Positions 1-6,566 of a DNA stretch of 19,495 nucleotides are shown piece after piece. The stretch is taken from contig CALJMC010000162.1 of the NCBI GenBank assembly GCA_937982385.1, positions 1-19,495 on the forward strand. Reading direction: 5' to 3'. The notes beneath the pieces were generated by a model. The model saw nothing but the letters and a program-made list of their open reading frames with translations. It was not told the DNA's origin and ran no database searches. This stretch comes from an uncultured Rickettsiales bacterium. GTDB taxonomy: Bacteria; Pseudomonadota; Alphaproteobacteria; Rickettsiales; UBA998. The number at the start of each line of letters is the position of its first letter. Position 1 is the first letter of the stretch. The position numbers were made by a program, and so were the translations under genes.

Positions 1-243
1 TTTAGTAGATAACTTCATGGGGGCGTTCTCCAATTATGATAAATGTACAAATACAATGGGCGTTGCATGATAACGATTAAACTAGACAATGTGACGAGTA
101 ATATAGAACATATTACTTAAACTATACTTCAGCATAAGTATAACTCTATTTGCAATGGAAGCATATCATTTTTTCATCCAATTATGCATTTGTTGTGCTA
201 TTGTGGGGCGAATACCATAGCTAATTTCCATGGAGGAGCTTTT
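1..243. other. Upstream spacer, no complete gene
   Basis: No complete gene is supported here. A frame open from base 2 to a TGA ending at 70 (22 codons) could be the tail of an upstream gene, but a run this short is expected by chance. The rest is AT-rich and contains two adjacent inverted repeats (listed separately). An upstream in-frame ATG at 184 for the next gene was not chosen because it lacks a ribosome binding site. Confidence 0.4.
97..142. promoter_or_regulatory. Two adjacent inverted repeats, possible operator
   Basis: Bases 97-117 form AGTAATAT-AGAAC-ATATTACT (8-bp arms, 5-nt spacer). Bases 123-142 form TATACTT-CAGCAT-AAGTATA (7-bp arms, 6-nt spacer). The second repeat contains TATACT, which could be a -10 element. 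They lie about 100-145 nt upstream of the DUF4126 gene and could be a regulator binding site or RNA hairpins. The perfect symmetry is seen directly; the function is inferred, and AT-rich sequence makes such repeats easier to obtain by chance. Confidence 0.4.
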
Positions 244-948
244 ATGACCCCTGATATTATTAGCCTTATCGCCCTCACCCTCGGCGCCTCTTGGGCAAGT
301 GGCATCAATCTTTATGCAGCCATCCTAACCCTAGGCATTATGCATATGACTGGCACCGCACATTTGCCGCCCGGGCTTGAAATTCTAGGCGACCCGCTCG
401 TGCTAACTGCCGCGGGCATCATGTATGCCATTGAATTTTTTGCCGATAAAATCCCTGGTGTCGATAGTGCATGGGACACATTGCATACCTTCATCCGCAT
501 CCCTGCGGGCATTATGCTTGCTTATGGCGCCACGACTGAAATGGGTCCTGCCGTACAAGTTGCCGCCGCTATTATCGGTGGTGGCATGGCAACCGCATCC
601 CACGCCACCAAAGCTGGCGGACGCGTTGTCATCAATTCCTCACCAGAGCCTTTCTCCAACTGGCTAGCCTCCATCACTGAGGATGTTGCCGTGGTTGGCG
701 GATTATGGACTGCCATGAACTATCCTATCACTTTCATCATTCTATTGGTTCTCTTCCTCGCTTTCATGGTATGGATACTCCCCAAAATCTGGCGCGGCAT
801 TAAGCGTATCTTCCGTTTTTTCCTCACATCCTTCGGCAAAAAACCTAAGGAAGAAGAACTTCCGTCTTTACCTGAGCCCAAAACTATCCTAGACCCTGCA
901 GGCAAAACAACGAACACTTTACGTGGTGAACCAAATGACAATCGATAA
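244..948 (+). CDS. DUF4126 family membrane protein
   Basis: A 234-residue integral membrane protein of unknown biochemical role. It resembles DUF4126 proteins: a hydrophobic N-terminus with LGASWASGINLYAAILTLG, the stretch EFFADKIPGVDSAWDTLH, a Gly/Ala-rich segment (AAAIIGGGMATASHATKAGG) and a late hydrophobic helix (residues about 160-180), then a basic/proline-rich cytosolic tail. I place the start at ATG 244 because GGAGGAG at 232-238 sits 5 nt upstream; an in-frame ATG at 184 would add 20 residues and has no Shine-Dalgarno sequence. The 3' end overlaps the following ABC ATPase start, so the two are probably translationally coupled. Family assignment is from recognisable motifs; no function is claimed. 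Confidence 0.82.
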   Translation: MTPDIISLIALTLGASWASGINLYAAILTLGIMHMTGTAHLPPGLEILGDPLVLTAAGIMYAIEFFADKIPGVDSAWDTLHTFIRIPAGIMLAYGATTEMGPAVQVAAAIIGGGMATASHATKAGGRVVINSSPEPFSNWLASITEDVAVVGGLWTAMNYPITFIILLVLFLAFMVWILPKIWRGIKRIFRFFLTSFGKKPKEEELPSLPEPKTILDPAGKTTNTLRGEPNDNR

Positions 949-1870
949 TGCAATCTCAATTCGTGACCTTACAAAAACCTATCGCGACGGAAAAACCAAT
1001 GAGGAAAAACATGCACTTAAATCTGTTTCCTTAGATATAAAACGAGGTTCTTTTTTCGGACTTCTGGGCTCTAATGGCGCAGGAAAATCCACCATGATTA
1101 ATATTATAGCAGGGCTTGTCAACAAGACCAGTGGCGAGGTGCTCATCTCAGGGTACAACATCGAAAAGCAAATGCGCGCCGCGCGCACAGCCCTTGGAGT
1201 TGTTCCGCAAGAGCTGGTTCTCGACACCTTCTTCACTGTTCGTCAAGCACTTGAGATTCATGCCGGATATTATGGTGTCCCCAAAGCCAAACGCCGTACG
1301 AATGAACTCATTGCTGCGATGGGATTGACGGACAAAGCTGATGTCAATTCACGCCGTCTATCTGGTGGAATGCGACGCCGTCTCCTCATTGCCAAAGCAT
1401 TGGTGCATCAACCTGACGTGCTGATTTTGGATGAACCCACTGCGGGCGTCGATGTTGATTTGCGTAATCACCTGTGGGATTACGTTAAAGAACTTAATAA
1501 AAAAGGCACCACTATCGTATTGACAACGCACTATTTAGAAGAGGCTGAAGAGCTCTGTGATGAGATTGCAATTATCAATCATGGTGAAATTATTTCACAC
1601 ACTTCTAAGCATGAACTCATGAGCTCATGCGATAGCAAACAGATTATCATACGTACGAGTGAGACCATTGACACCCTCCCCGCAACACTTGCTAAGAAGG
1701 GTTGGAAGCTTGACAGTTCAGGCGCGCTCTCCCTCACCTATCCACCTAGCAGCACCTCTATTATGCAATTGCTTGATGATGTAAAATCCGAGACACTCTC
1801 CATTGCCGACATCTCTACAACGGAAGCCAATCTAGAAGATATTTTCCTCGGACTGACCAAGGCATCTTAG
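935..1870 (+). CDS. ABC transporter ATP-binding protein, YadG-like
   Basis: ATPase subunit of an ABC-2 type exporter, closely resembling Escherichia coli YadG by remembered sequence. Walker A is GSNGAGKST (residues 45-53), the signature is RRLSGGMRRRLLIAKAL, Walker B is VLILDEPTAGVD, and the H-loop is TTHYLEEAEELCDEI; the C-terminal part ends with the family-typical NLEDIFLGL. The length (311 aa) is normal. Three in-frame starts exist: GTG 923, GTG 926 and ATG 935. I choose ATG 935, with GGTGA at 925-929 spaced 5 nt upstream, giving a 14-nt overlap with the DUF4126 gene. The usual YadH-like permease partner is absent downstream: the next element is a tRNA. The DUF4126 membrane protein is the only membrane neighbour, but it is not known as an ABC permease. 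Substrate unknown. Confidence 0.9.
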   Translation: MTIDNAISIRDLTKTYRDGKTNEEKHALKSVSLDIKRGSFFGLLGSNGAGKSTMINIIAGLVNKTSGEVLISGYNIEKQMRAARTALGVVPQELVLDTFFTVRQALEIHAGYYGVPKAKRRTNELIAAMGLTDKADVNSRRLSGGMRRRLLIAKALVHQPDVLILDEPTAGVDVDLRNHLWDYVKELNKKGTTIVLTTHYLEEAEELCDEIAIINHGEIISHTSKHELMSSCDSKQIIIRTSETIDTLPATLAKKGWKLDSSGALSLTYPPSSTSIMQLLDDVKSETLSIADISTTEANLEDIFLGLTKAS

Positions 1871-1880
1871 TTTTAATCAT

Positions 1881-1909
1881 TTGCCTCATACGCACTATTT
1901 AAGTAAAAC
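1881..1909 (+). promoter_or_regulatory. Candidate promoter of tRNA-Arg
   Basis: A -35 candidate TTGCCT (1881-1886) and a -10 candidate TAAAAC (1904-1909) are separated by 17 nt. Each matches the sigma-70 consensus at four of six bases. Transcription would begin around 1916, just before the tRNA 5' end at 1919, which fits a short 5' leader. Confidence 0.45.
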
Positions 1910-1918
1910 CTTCACCAT

Positions 1919-1995
1919 GGTCCCGTAGCTCAGTTGGATAGAGTACCAGATTCCGAATCTGGGGGTCACGCGTTCGAATCGCGTCGGGACCACCA
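1919..1995 (+). tRNA. tRNA-Arg (CCG)
   Basis: A complete cloverleaf. The 7-bp acceptor GGTCCCG (1919-1925) pairs with CGGGACC (1985-1991), followed by discriminator A1992 and an encoded CCA (1993-1995). The D-arm contains AGCTCAGTTGGATAGAG. The anticodon stem CCAGA/TCTGG encloses loop TTCCGAA, giving anticodon CCG (1953-1955), which reads arginine codon CGG. The T-arm ACGCG-TTCGAAT-CGCGT is perfectly paired. All stems are intact, so the gene should be functional. A degenerate copy of its 3' end lies about 145 nt downstream. Confidence 0.97.
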
Positions 1996-2025
1996 ATCAT
2001 TTTAGCAAGTCATTTACGCAACCGC

Positions 2026-2053
2026 GTGACTTTAACGAAATTATTGTTATAAT
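2026..2053 (+). promoter_or_regulatory. Promoter upstream of the structured leader/sRNA tract
   Basis: A perfect -10 TATAAT (2048-2053) is preceded by GTGACT (2026-2031, four of six to TTGACA) with a 16-nt spacer. The predicted start is near 2060, about 105 nt upstream of the M48 protease gene, leaving a long transcribed leader that contains the tRNA-3'-end-like sequence. Confidence 0.55.
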
Positions 2054-2057
2054 CTAA

Positions 2058-2140
2058 GGTGGTAGTGCATTCAACACCGAGGACAACAGTCCAGAATTCG
2101 GCGCAGTACAAAGCACAGGTCAATCGCGTCGGGTTCACCA
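2058..2140 (+). ncRNA. Candidate structured RNA / leader with tRNA-like 3' end
   Basis: Right after a TATAAT promoter, this tract can form GGTG (2058-2061)/CACC (2075-2078) and the hairpin GGAC-AACA-GTCC (2081-2092). It ends in AATCGCGTCGGGTTCACCA (2122-2140), which matches the tRNA-Arg 3' end (1977-1995) at 17 of 19 bases, including the CCA. It does not fold as a tRNA: no 5' partner for an acceptor stem was found and the T-loop is degenerate. It could be a small RNA, the leader of the M48 gene, or a scar of a tRNA-targeted integration. The repeat is seen directly; RNA status is inferred. Confidence 0.35.
2122..2140 (+). repeat. Degenerate copy of tRNA-Arg 3' end
   Basis: Twelve bases, AATCGCGTCGGG (2122-2133), exactly match the tRNA T-arm/acceptor region (1977-1988), and the last six differ at two positions before ending in the same ACCA. 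Duplicated tRNA 3' ends are typical attachment-site scars left by tyrosine integrases, but no integrase or element lies between the copies, which are only 145 nt apart. Confidence 0.6.
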
Positions 2141-2165
2141 ACAAATTGTATTTTGGAGAAATATT

Positions 2166-2948
2166 ATGCGTTTTGGAAGAAGATCAGCGGGCGGTTTGAA
2201 GGCACGCCTTATCATTGGATTATTATTCGCAGGCTTTGCCTTATTCTCATATTATTCCAATACGGAACTCAATGAGATTACCGGTGAAAAACAACGTATC
2301 GCACTGTCGGAAGACCAAGAAATTGCACTCGGACTCCAAGCCGCACCTTCTATGGCGGCGCAGCATGGCGGACTAGCGCAAGATGTCGCTAAACAAGCGC
2401 GTCTTGATGCTATTGGCACGCGCCTCATCACCCGCTCTGTCGCGCGCGAAGCAGACTGGCAATATGATTTTCATGTGCTGGCAGACACCCAAACCGTCAA
2501 TGCCTTCGCTTTACCTGGGGGGCAGATGTTCATCACTCAAGCGCTGATGGATAAACTCCCCTCGGATGACCATATCGCCGCTGTGATGGCGCATGAAATT
2601 GTGCATGTCATTGCTCGCCACGGCGCGCAACGCATGGCAAAACAACAGCTCACCCAAGGCTTAACGGGTGCTGCAGTCATGGCGAGTGGCAGCCACGGCA
2701 CAGGGCAGATGGCGGCGATGATTGGCAATATGGTCAATATGAAATATGGTCGTGGTGATGAAATCGAGTCGGACTCCCTCGGCGTGAAAATCATGCATCA
2801 AGCAGGCTATGACCCCACCGCCATGATTGGTGTTCAAGAAATCCTCGCACAAGCCGCTGGCGGTGAGCGCCCCCCCGAATTCTTCAGCACCCACCCCAAC
2901 CCTGACAATCGTATTGAAAAGATTAAAGAGGCGATTGATGCGCTCTAG
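2166..2948 (+). CDS. M48 family zinc metalloprotease (membrane-anchored)
   Basis: A 260-residue peptidase of the M48 family, similar in layout to the LoiP/BepA group involved in envelope protein quality control. An N-terminal hydrophobic segment (about residues 15-31) is a signal anchor without an obvious lipobox Cys, so the catalytic domain probably faces the periplasm. The zinc site HEIVH is at 143-147, followed by ARHGAQR, and the third ligand is probably Glu201 in ESD. The stretch VNAFALPGGQMFITQALM and the late FFSTHPNPDNRIEKI are M48 hallmarks. No TPR domain is present, unlike BepA. GGAGAA (2155-2160) lies 5 nt before ATG 2166. The gene converges on the hybrid kinase, and the two stop codons share the bases CTAG. 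Substrate is unknown. Confidence 0.93.
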   Translation: MRFGRRSAGGLKARLIIGLLFAGFALFSYYSNTELNEITGEKQRIALSEDQEIALGLQAAPSMAAQHGGLAQDVAKQARLDAIGTRLITRSVAREADWQYDFHVLADTQTVNAFALPGGQMFITQALMDKLPSDDHIAAVMAHEIVHVIARHGAQRMAKQQLTQGLTGAAVMASGSHGTGQMAAMIGNMVNMKYGRGDEIESDSLGVKIMHQAGYDPTAMIGVQEILAQAAGGERPPEFFSTHPNPDNRIEKIKEAIDAL

Positions 2949-5089
2949 CGCTTACTAAAGAAAACCTTAACATCTTCTAAGGTAGTTTTGATGTTCTCTA
3001 ACATTTGCATTTTGCTGTCGGCATCCTGTTCAAAGCCTGCTTCTGCCTCGCCACAGGCGGCGGCTAGCTGGGTGGCGCCAAGGTTTGCTGATGCGCCCTT
3101 CATGGTGTGGGTGGCTTTGCGCCAGTCATCATCATCTTCATCCTCTAGCGCCTCTTCCATCGCTGCGATGTTAATGTCTGCTTGCTCGAAGAACATCTCA
3201 CATATCTCTTTTTCCTCGTCCGCGTTGCCATCGGTGAACATATGTAAATGCTCCAAATCCACTGGCGCATCTTGAGCGGGCGGATTCTCGGACACAGATA
3301 CAGGCAGTACATCTGCTAGCGTATCAGCGTTCACGCCAATCTCTTGTGGCAGCCATTTTTTCAATATCGCGGTAAGCTTTGCGGTGGTGACAGGCTTGCT
3401 GAGATAATCATCCATCCCCGCTTTCAGGCATTTTTCACGATCCCCCACCATCGCATTGGCAGTGAGCGCAATCACTATCATGCGCGCATCACCCGCAGCC
3501 TTCTCGATTTCACGGAGTTTTGTGGTGGCTTGATAGCCATCCAAATCGGGCATTTGACAGTCCATCAACACAATATCATATGCATTTTCAGCCACTTTTT
3601 CGAGTGCTTCTATGCCGCTTTCTGCCAAGTCAATATCAACAAAACCAAGCTTCTTCAACACCTTGACCACAAACATACGATTGATAGGGTGGTCATCCAC
3701 CGCGAGTATTTTGGCATTGGTTGGCAGGGATATATTCTCATCCTCAAGCTGTGTTGTCGCCTGATTAATCGGCACAGCGCCCTCTTTTGCCTCCATCAAC
3801 GGAATGGTGAACCAGAAGGTTGACCCCTCACCTTCAACACTCTCCACGCCAATATTTCCGCCCATCATAGTTGACATTTGCTGGCAAATTGCCAAGCCTA
3901 GCCCTGTGCCGCCAAATTTGCGCGTAACAGAAGCATCCGCTTGCGCAAATTTCTCAAACACTTTTTGAAGCTTATCTTCTGGAATCCCAATCCCCGTATC
4001 CTTCACCGCGAAATGTAGATAATCCCGCTCATCAATTTCAACAGCTTTGGTGGTAATCGTAATGCCGCCTTTATCCGTAAATTTGAGCGAATTATTCACA
4101 AGATTACGAAGCACCTGCTGCACCTTGCCCAAATCCCCAATCACAACGTCTGGCACAGACTCATAAGACTCGTTTAATGTTAATCTTTTTTGTTCACATG
4201 CCACGCCAAAGAGCTGTATTAACTCATGAACTGCAATATTCACATCAAAGGGAACATGCTCGATCTCCAGTTCACCCGCTTCAATTTTCGAGATATCCAA
4301 AATGTCATTCACAATGCCCAAGAGCGACTGCCCCGACTTATAAATCGTCTCAGTATTTTCCTTTTGTTCCGCATCCAGCACACTGTCCAAAAGCAACTCA
4401 CACAAGCCTAAAATACCATTCATCGGAGTGCGCAATTCATGGCTCATATTCGCGAGGAAGGCACTCTTCGTTTTACTCGCATGTTCCGCAGATGCCAGCG
4501 AAACCGCCAAGTCCGCCGCTGCCGCTTCTGCTTTCATGTTGGCACGCTTTAACTTCTTCATCACATCCGCGAGCTTTGCATCCGCTTCCTTGCGCGCGGT
4601 GATGTCACGCTCAATCGCTGCAAAATGCGTAATATCTCCAGCACTATCGCGAATAGGAACAATCGCAATATCCAACCAATATTCATCGCCCGCCTTGCCA
4701 TAATTCACCAACTCGCCCCGAAATGGTACACCCGCCTCGAGGCAACGACGAATTTCATCCAATGTCTCGCGCGAGGTGTTCTCCCCCTGCAACATGCGCG
4801 GCGTATTGCCAATTGCTTCTTCCTTGCTATAGCCCGTGATGTCGCAAAATGCATCATTCACATAGACAATATAAGGCCCATCATCAATATCATCCGCTTT
4901 GGCAAGGATAATCCCGTCATTGGCATTGAGCACGATTTGCTCTAACAAGAATGCCTGCTCACGAAAGGCCTGCTGCTCACCACTTGCGATACTAGATGAC
5001 GCTGAAAAACTGTCCGCCAGCTTGCCACACCCCTGCGAAAGGCCAGAAAAGAGACGATATAATCCACGATGAATGACTGTCATAACCAT
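2945..5089 (-). CDS. Cytosolic hybrid histidine kinase (PAS-HisKA-HATPase-REC-Hpt)
   Basis: A 714-residue multidomain sensor kinase carrying its own phosphorelay. Domains in order: PAS/PAC (about 45-160, with VYVNDAFCDITGYSKEEAIG); coiled linker; HisKA with SHELRTPMNG and phospho-accepting His217; HATPase with N-box NLVNNSLKFT, DTGIGIP and GGTGLGLAI; REC with MDCQMPDLDG and Asp510; and Hpt with HTMKGASANLG and His661. No transmembrane helix is evident, so sensing should be cytosolic. The PAS resembles LOV-type PAS (GNTPRMLQG), but Pro occupies the photoactive Cys position, arguing against a flavin-cysteinyl photocycle. Start uncertain: TTG 5113, ATG 5089 and ATG 5083 are all in frame. The candidate promoter at 5124-5152 puts transcription near 5117, making the TTG almost leaderless, so I use ATG 5089. 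No separate response regulator is adjacent. Confidence 0.93.
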   Translation of the reverse strand: MVMTVIHRGLYRLFSGLSQGCGKLADSFSASSSIASGEQQAFREQAFLLEQIVLNANDGIILAKADDIDDGPYIVYVNDAFCDITGYSKEEAIGNTPRMLQGENTSRETLDEIRRCLEAGVPFRGELVNYGKAGDEYWLDIAIVPIRDSAGDITHFAAIERDITARKEADAKLADVMKKLKRANMKAEAAAADLAVSLASAEHASKTKSAFLANMSHELRTPMNGILGLCELLLDSVLDAEQKENTETIYKSGQSLLGIVNDILDISKIEAGELEIEHVPFDVNIAVHELIQLFGVACEQKRLTLNESYESVPDVVIGDLGKVQQVLRNLVNNSLKFTDKGGITITTKAVEIDERDYLHFAVKDTGIGIPEDKLQKVFEKFAQADASVTRKFGGTGLGLAICQQMSTMMGGNIGVESVEGEGSTFWFTIPLMEAKEGAVPINQATTQLEDENISLPTNAKILAVDDHPINRMFVVKVLKKLGFVDIDLAESGIEALEKVAENAYDIVLMDCQMPDLDGYQATTKLREIEKAAGDARMIVIALTANAMVGDREKCLKAGMDDYLSKPVTTAKLTAILKKWLPQEIGVNADTLADVLPVSVSENPPAQDAPVDLEHLHMFTDGNADEEKEICEMFFEQADINIAAMEEALEDEDDDDWRKATHTMKGASANLGATQLAAACGEAEAGFEQDADSKMQMLENIKTTLEDVKVFFSKR

Positions 5090-5123
5090 ACCATTAAAAA
5101 AATGAACCCTCAATACAGATAGA

Positions 5124-5152
5124 ATTATACCACCTATACGGGTTTATGTGAC
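5124..5152 (-). promoter_or_regulatory. Candidate promoter of the hybrid kinase
   Basis: On the minus strand a perfect TATAAT (5129-5124) is preceded by GTCACA (5152-5147, four of six to TTGACA) with a 17-nt spacer. Predicted start is about 5117, which disfavours the upstream TTG start at 5113. Confidence 0.5.
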
Positions 5153-5199
5153 ATTTTTGATAAAAAAATATTCCCATCACTGCATCTAAAAACTTACCG

Positions 5200-5227
5200 T
5201 TGCCAAAATGCTATTTATTTGTAAAAT
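5200..5227 (+). promoter_or_regulatory. Candidate promoter of the truncated haemoglobin
   Basis: A -35 candidate TTGCCA (5200-5205, five of six) and a -10 candidate TAAAAT (5222-5227, five of six) are separated by 16 nt, about 36 nt before the haemoglobin start. AAGGA at 5250-5254 then supplies the ribosome binding site. Confidence 0.55.
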
Positions 5228-5262
5228 GATGACTCAACAACCCTAAACCAAGGATTTCTCAC

Positions 5263-5631
5263 ATGGAAATAAGCTTATTCGAACGTATTGGCGGCAAAGG
5301 TGCCGTACAAGCCACCGTTTTGAAACTCTATGATAAAATCCTTGATGATGACGTGCTCGCACCATTTTTTGACGATATTAGTATTGACGCACTTCGCAAC
5401 TCACAGGCAGCCTTCGTAACCTATGCATTTGGCGGCCCCAACCATTATAATGGTAAGAACTTACGCAATGTGCATAAAAAATCTGTTGAAGATGGACTCA
5501 ACGACACCCATTTTGATTTAGTCGCCACACATCTTCGAACATCCATGGAAGAACTCAACGTCCCCACCGACCTCATCGACGAAGCCATGGCAATTGTCGG
5601 CTCCACGCGTGATGATGTGTTGAATAAGTAA
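5263..5631 (+). CDS. Group I truncated haemoglobin
   Basis: A 122-residue 2-on-2 globin of the trHbN/GlbN type, a haem protein that in this family binds O2 or NO and is associated with NO detoxification or oxygen handling. Visible hallmarks are FERIGGKGAVQATV at the N-terminus, distal B10 Tyr23 in LKLYDKIL, the CD-loop DDVLAPFFDDI, the E-helix region AFGGPNHYNGKNL, and proximal F8 His71 in LRNVHKKSVEDGL followed by THFDLV. The length is normal for group I. AAGGA lies 8 nt before ATG 5263. It is divergent from the hybrid kinase with a 150-170-nt shared control region, so kinase and globin may respond to a related signal; that link is only positional. There is no fused reductase domain. Confidence 0.94.
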   Translation: MEISLFERIGGKGAVQATVLKLYDKILDDDVLAPFFDDISIDALRNSQAAFVTYAFGGPNHYNGKNLRNVHKKSVEDGLNDTHFDLVATHLRTSMEELNVPTDLIDEAMAIVGSTRDDVLNK

Positions 5632-5654
5632 TTGAAAAGATTATATATTTCAAT
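5631..5654. terminator. Weak AT-rich hairpin between convergent genes
   Basis: ATTGAAA (5631-5637) and TTTCAAT (5648-5654) form 7-bp arms around a 10-nt AT-only-rich loop, overlapping the end of the globin gene and the stop codon of the convergent minus-strand gene. It could act as a weak bidirectional terminator, but there is no GC-rich stem. Confidence 0.25.
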
Positions 5655-6213
5655 CTATTAAACCAGCATCAACCAATTTCTCAAGCTTAAACTTTAATTC
5701 AGAAATTCTTTTACTTTCATTATCTGAGACTTTTTCACCAAGTGATTCGTAGTATTTTAATAATATTTGAGTAGTTAACAAATTTACCATTAGAGCATGA
5801 TTAGGAAAACCCAACCTTATCACTTCAAAGTTTTTATGTTCACATTCTGCGCACAAGGACTCACCCTCCAATTGAGCTACACACCAATCTAAATATTCAA
5901 GCGTTTGGTTAAGCTCTATATCCAGTTCAGAAACAGACTTCTTCGTATTTATCGGCACAATTAGCTCTAGCTCCTCTCTTTCTTTGTCATTCTTCTGTTG
6001 TATCTTATTCCAAAACCCATCTAATGAATGTGATATTGCTTTGACTGGCTCCCATTCAAGAATGGCGCCTAAGAATTTCACTTTCTTTAAATTTGGAACA
6101 GATAAAGTCACAAGCACGACTGATGTAACTAACCAAGGCAACCACCCTGATTTATCTTGAAGAAAAGCATATGCAGAAATTACAAATGCAACGAAACCTA
6201 TGAACCTTATCAC
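5650..6213 (-). CDS. Hypothetical protein with two N-terminal membrane helices
   Basis: A 187-residue protein I do not recognise. Residues 1-18 (MIRFIGFVAFVISAYAFL) and about 25-42 (PWLVTSVVLVTLSV) look like a helical hairpin in the membrane. The rest is soluble and helical, with a charged stretch KNDKEREELELIV, a possible metal- or disulfide-forming CAEC, and a C-terminal helix rich in Lys/Glu. The start is GTG 6213, with GGGGGG at 6217-6222 as a possible ribosome binding site; no in-frame ATG exists nearby. It begins 8 nt after the RidA-like stop and is probably the last gene of the photolyase transcript. Its base composition is visibly richer in A and T than its neighbours, which may indicate later acquisition. 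Confidence 0.75.
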   Translation of the reverse strand: MIRFIGFVAFVISAYAFLQDKSGWLPWLVTSVVLVTLSVPNLKKVKFLGAILEWEPVKAISHSLDGFWNKIQQKNDKEREELELIVPINTKKSVSELDIELNQTLEYLDWCVAQLEGESLCAECEHKNFEVIRLGFPNHALMVNLLTTQILLKYYESLGEKVSDNESKRISELKFKLEKLVDAGLID

Positions 6214-6221
6214 TAGCCCCC

Positions 6222-6566
6222 CTACTTCGCCGCCACCACAGAAATCTCTACCAATATTTTCTCATTGGCGAGGTCGGCGATGACGCCTGTGCGCGAGGGC
6301 TTAGGGCTGTTTTTCAGCCATTCACCCCACTCTTTGTTGACTAACGGCAAATCAGCAGCATTTTTCACATATACAATGCAACTAAGCATCTTGTTTTTGT
6401 CGCTGCCTACTTCCGCCAAATGCTCATCAATGCGCGCCAATACCTGACGCGTTTGCTCAGACACATCCGCCTCATAGTCATTCGCCACCTGCCCACACAG
6501 ATACACCGTATCATTATGCACCACAATACGACTTAGTTTTTCACCTTCTCTATAACGCTTAATCAT
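6222..6566 (-). CDS. RidA family (YjgF/UK114) protein
   Basis: A 114-residue RidA-like protein. Canonical RidA enzymes deaminate reactive enamine/imine intermediates released by PLP enzymes; other subgroups lack this activity. Family features are VYLCGQVAND, a central amphipathic region with VLARIDEHLAEVGSDKNKML, CIVYVKNAADLPLVNKEW and the terminal SRTGVIADL...VEISVVAA, where the Arg of SRTGV corresponds to the substrate-binding Arg. The start is ATG 6566, not the longer in-frame ATG 6608, because AAGGAGAT (6578-6571) is well placed. The ATGATTAA junction overlaps the photolyase stop by 8 nt, so translation is probably coupled to phr. The exact Rid subgroup is uncertain. Confidence 0.88.
   Translation of the reverse strand: MIKRYREGEKLSRIVVHNDTVYLCGQVANDYEADVSEQTRQVLARIDEHLAEVGSDKNKMLSCIVYVKNAADLPLVNKEWGEWLKNSPKPSRTGVIADLANEKILVEISVVAAK

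Noticed and set aside
2058..2140. Second tRNA gene or acceptor piece of a split tmRNA
   Set aside because: The CCA end is there, but no 5' strand pairs with it as an acceptor stem, the T-loop is degenerate, and no tag-encoding piece follows before the protease gene.
3344..3823. Plus-strand open frame of 159 codons inside the hybrid kinase
   Set aside because: It is antisense to the HATPase/REC region, whose protein motifs are intact; its translation shows no family features and there is no ribosome binding site.
4177..4945. Several plus-strand open frames over the kinase PAS and HisKA domains
   Set aside because: All are shadows of the minus-strand kinase, with unlikely composition.
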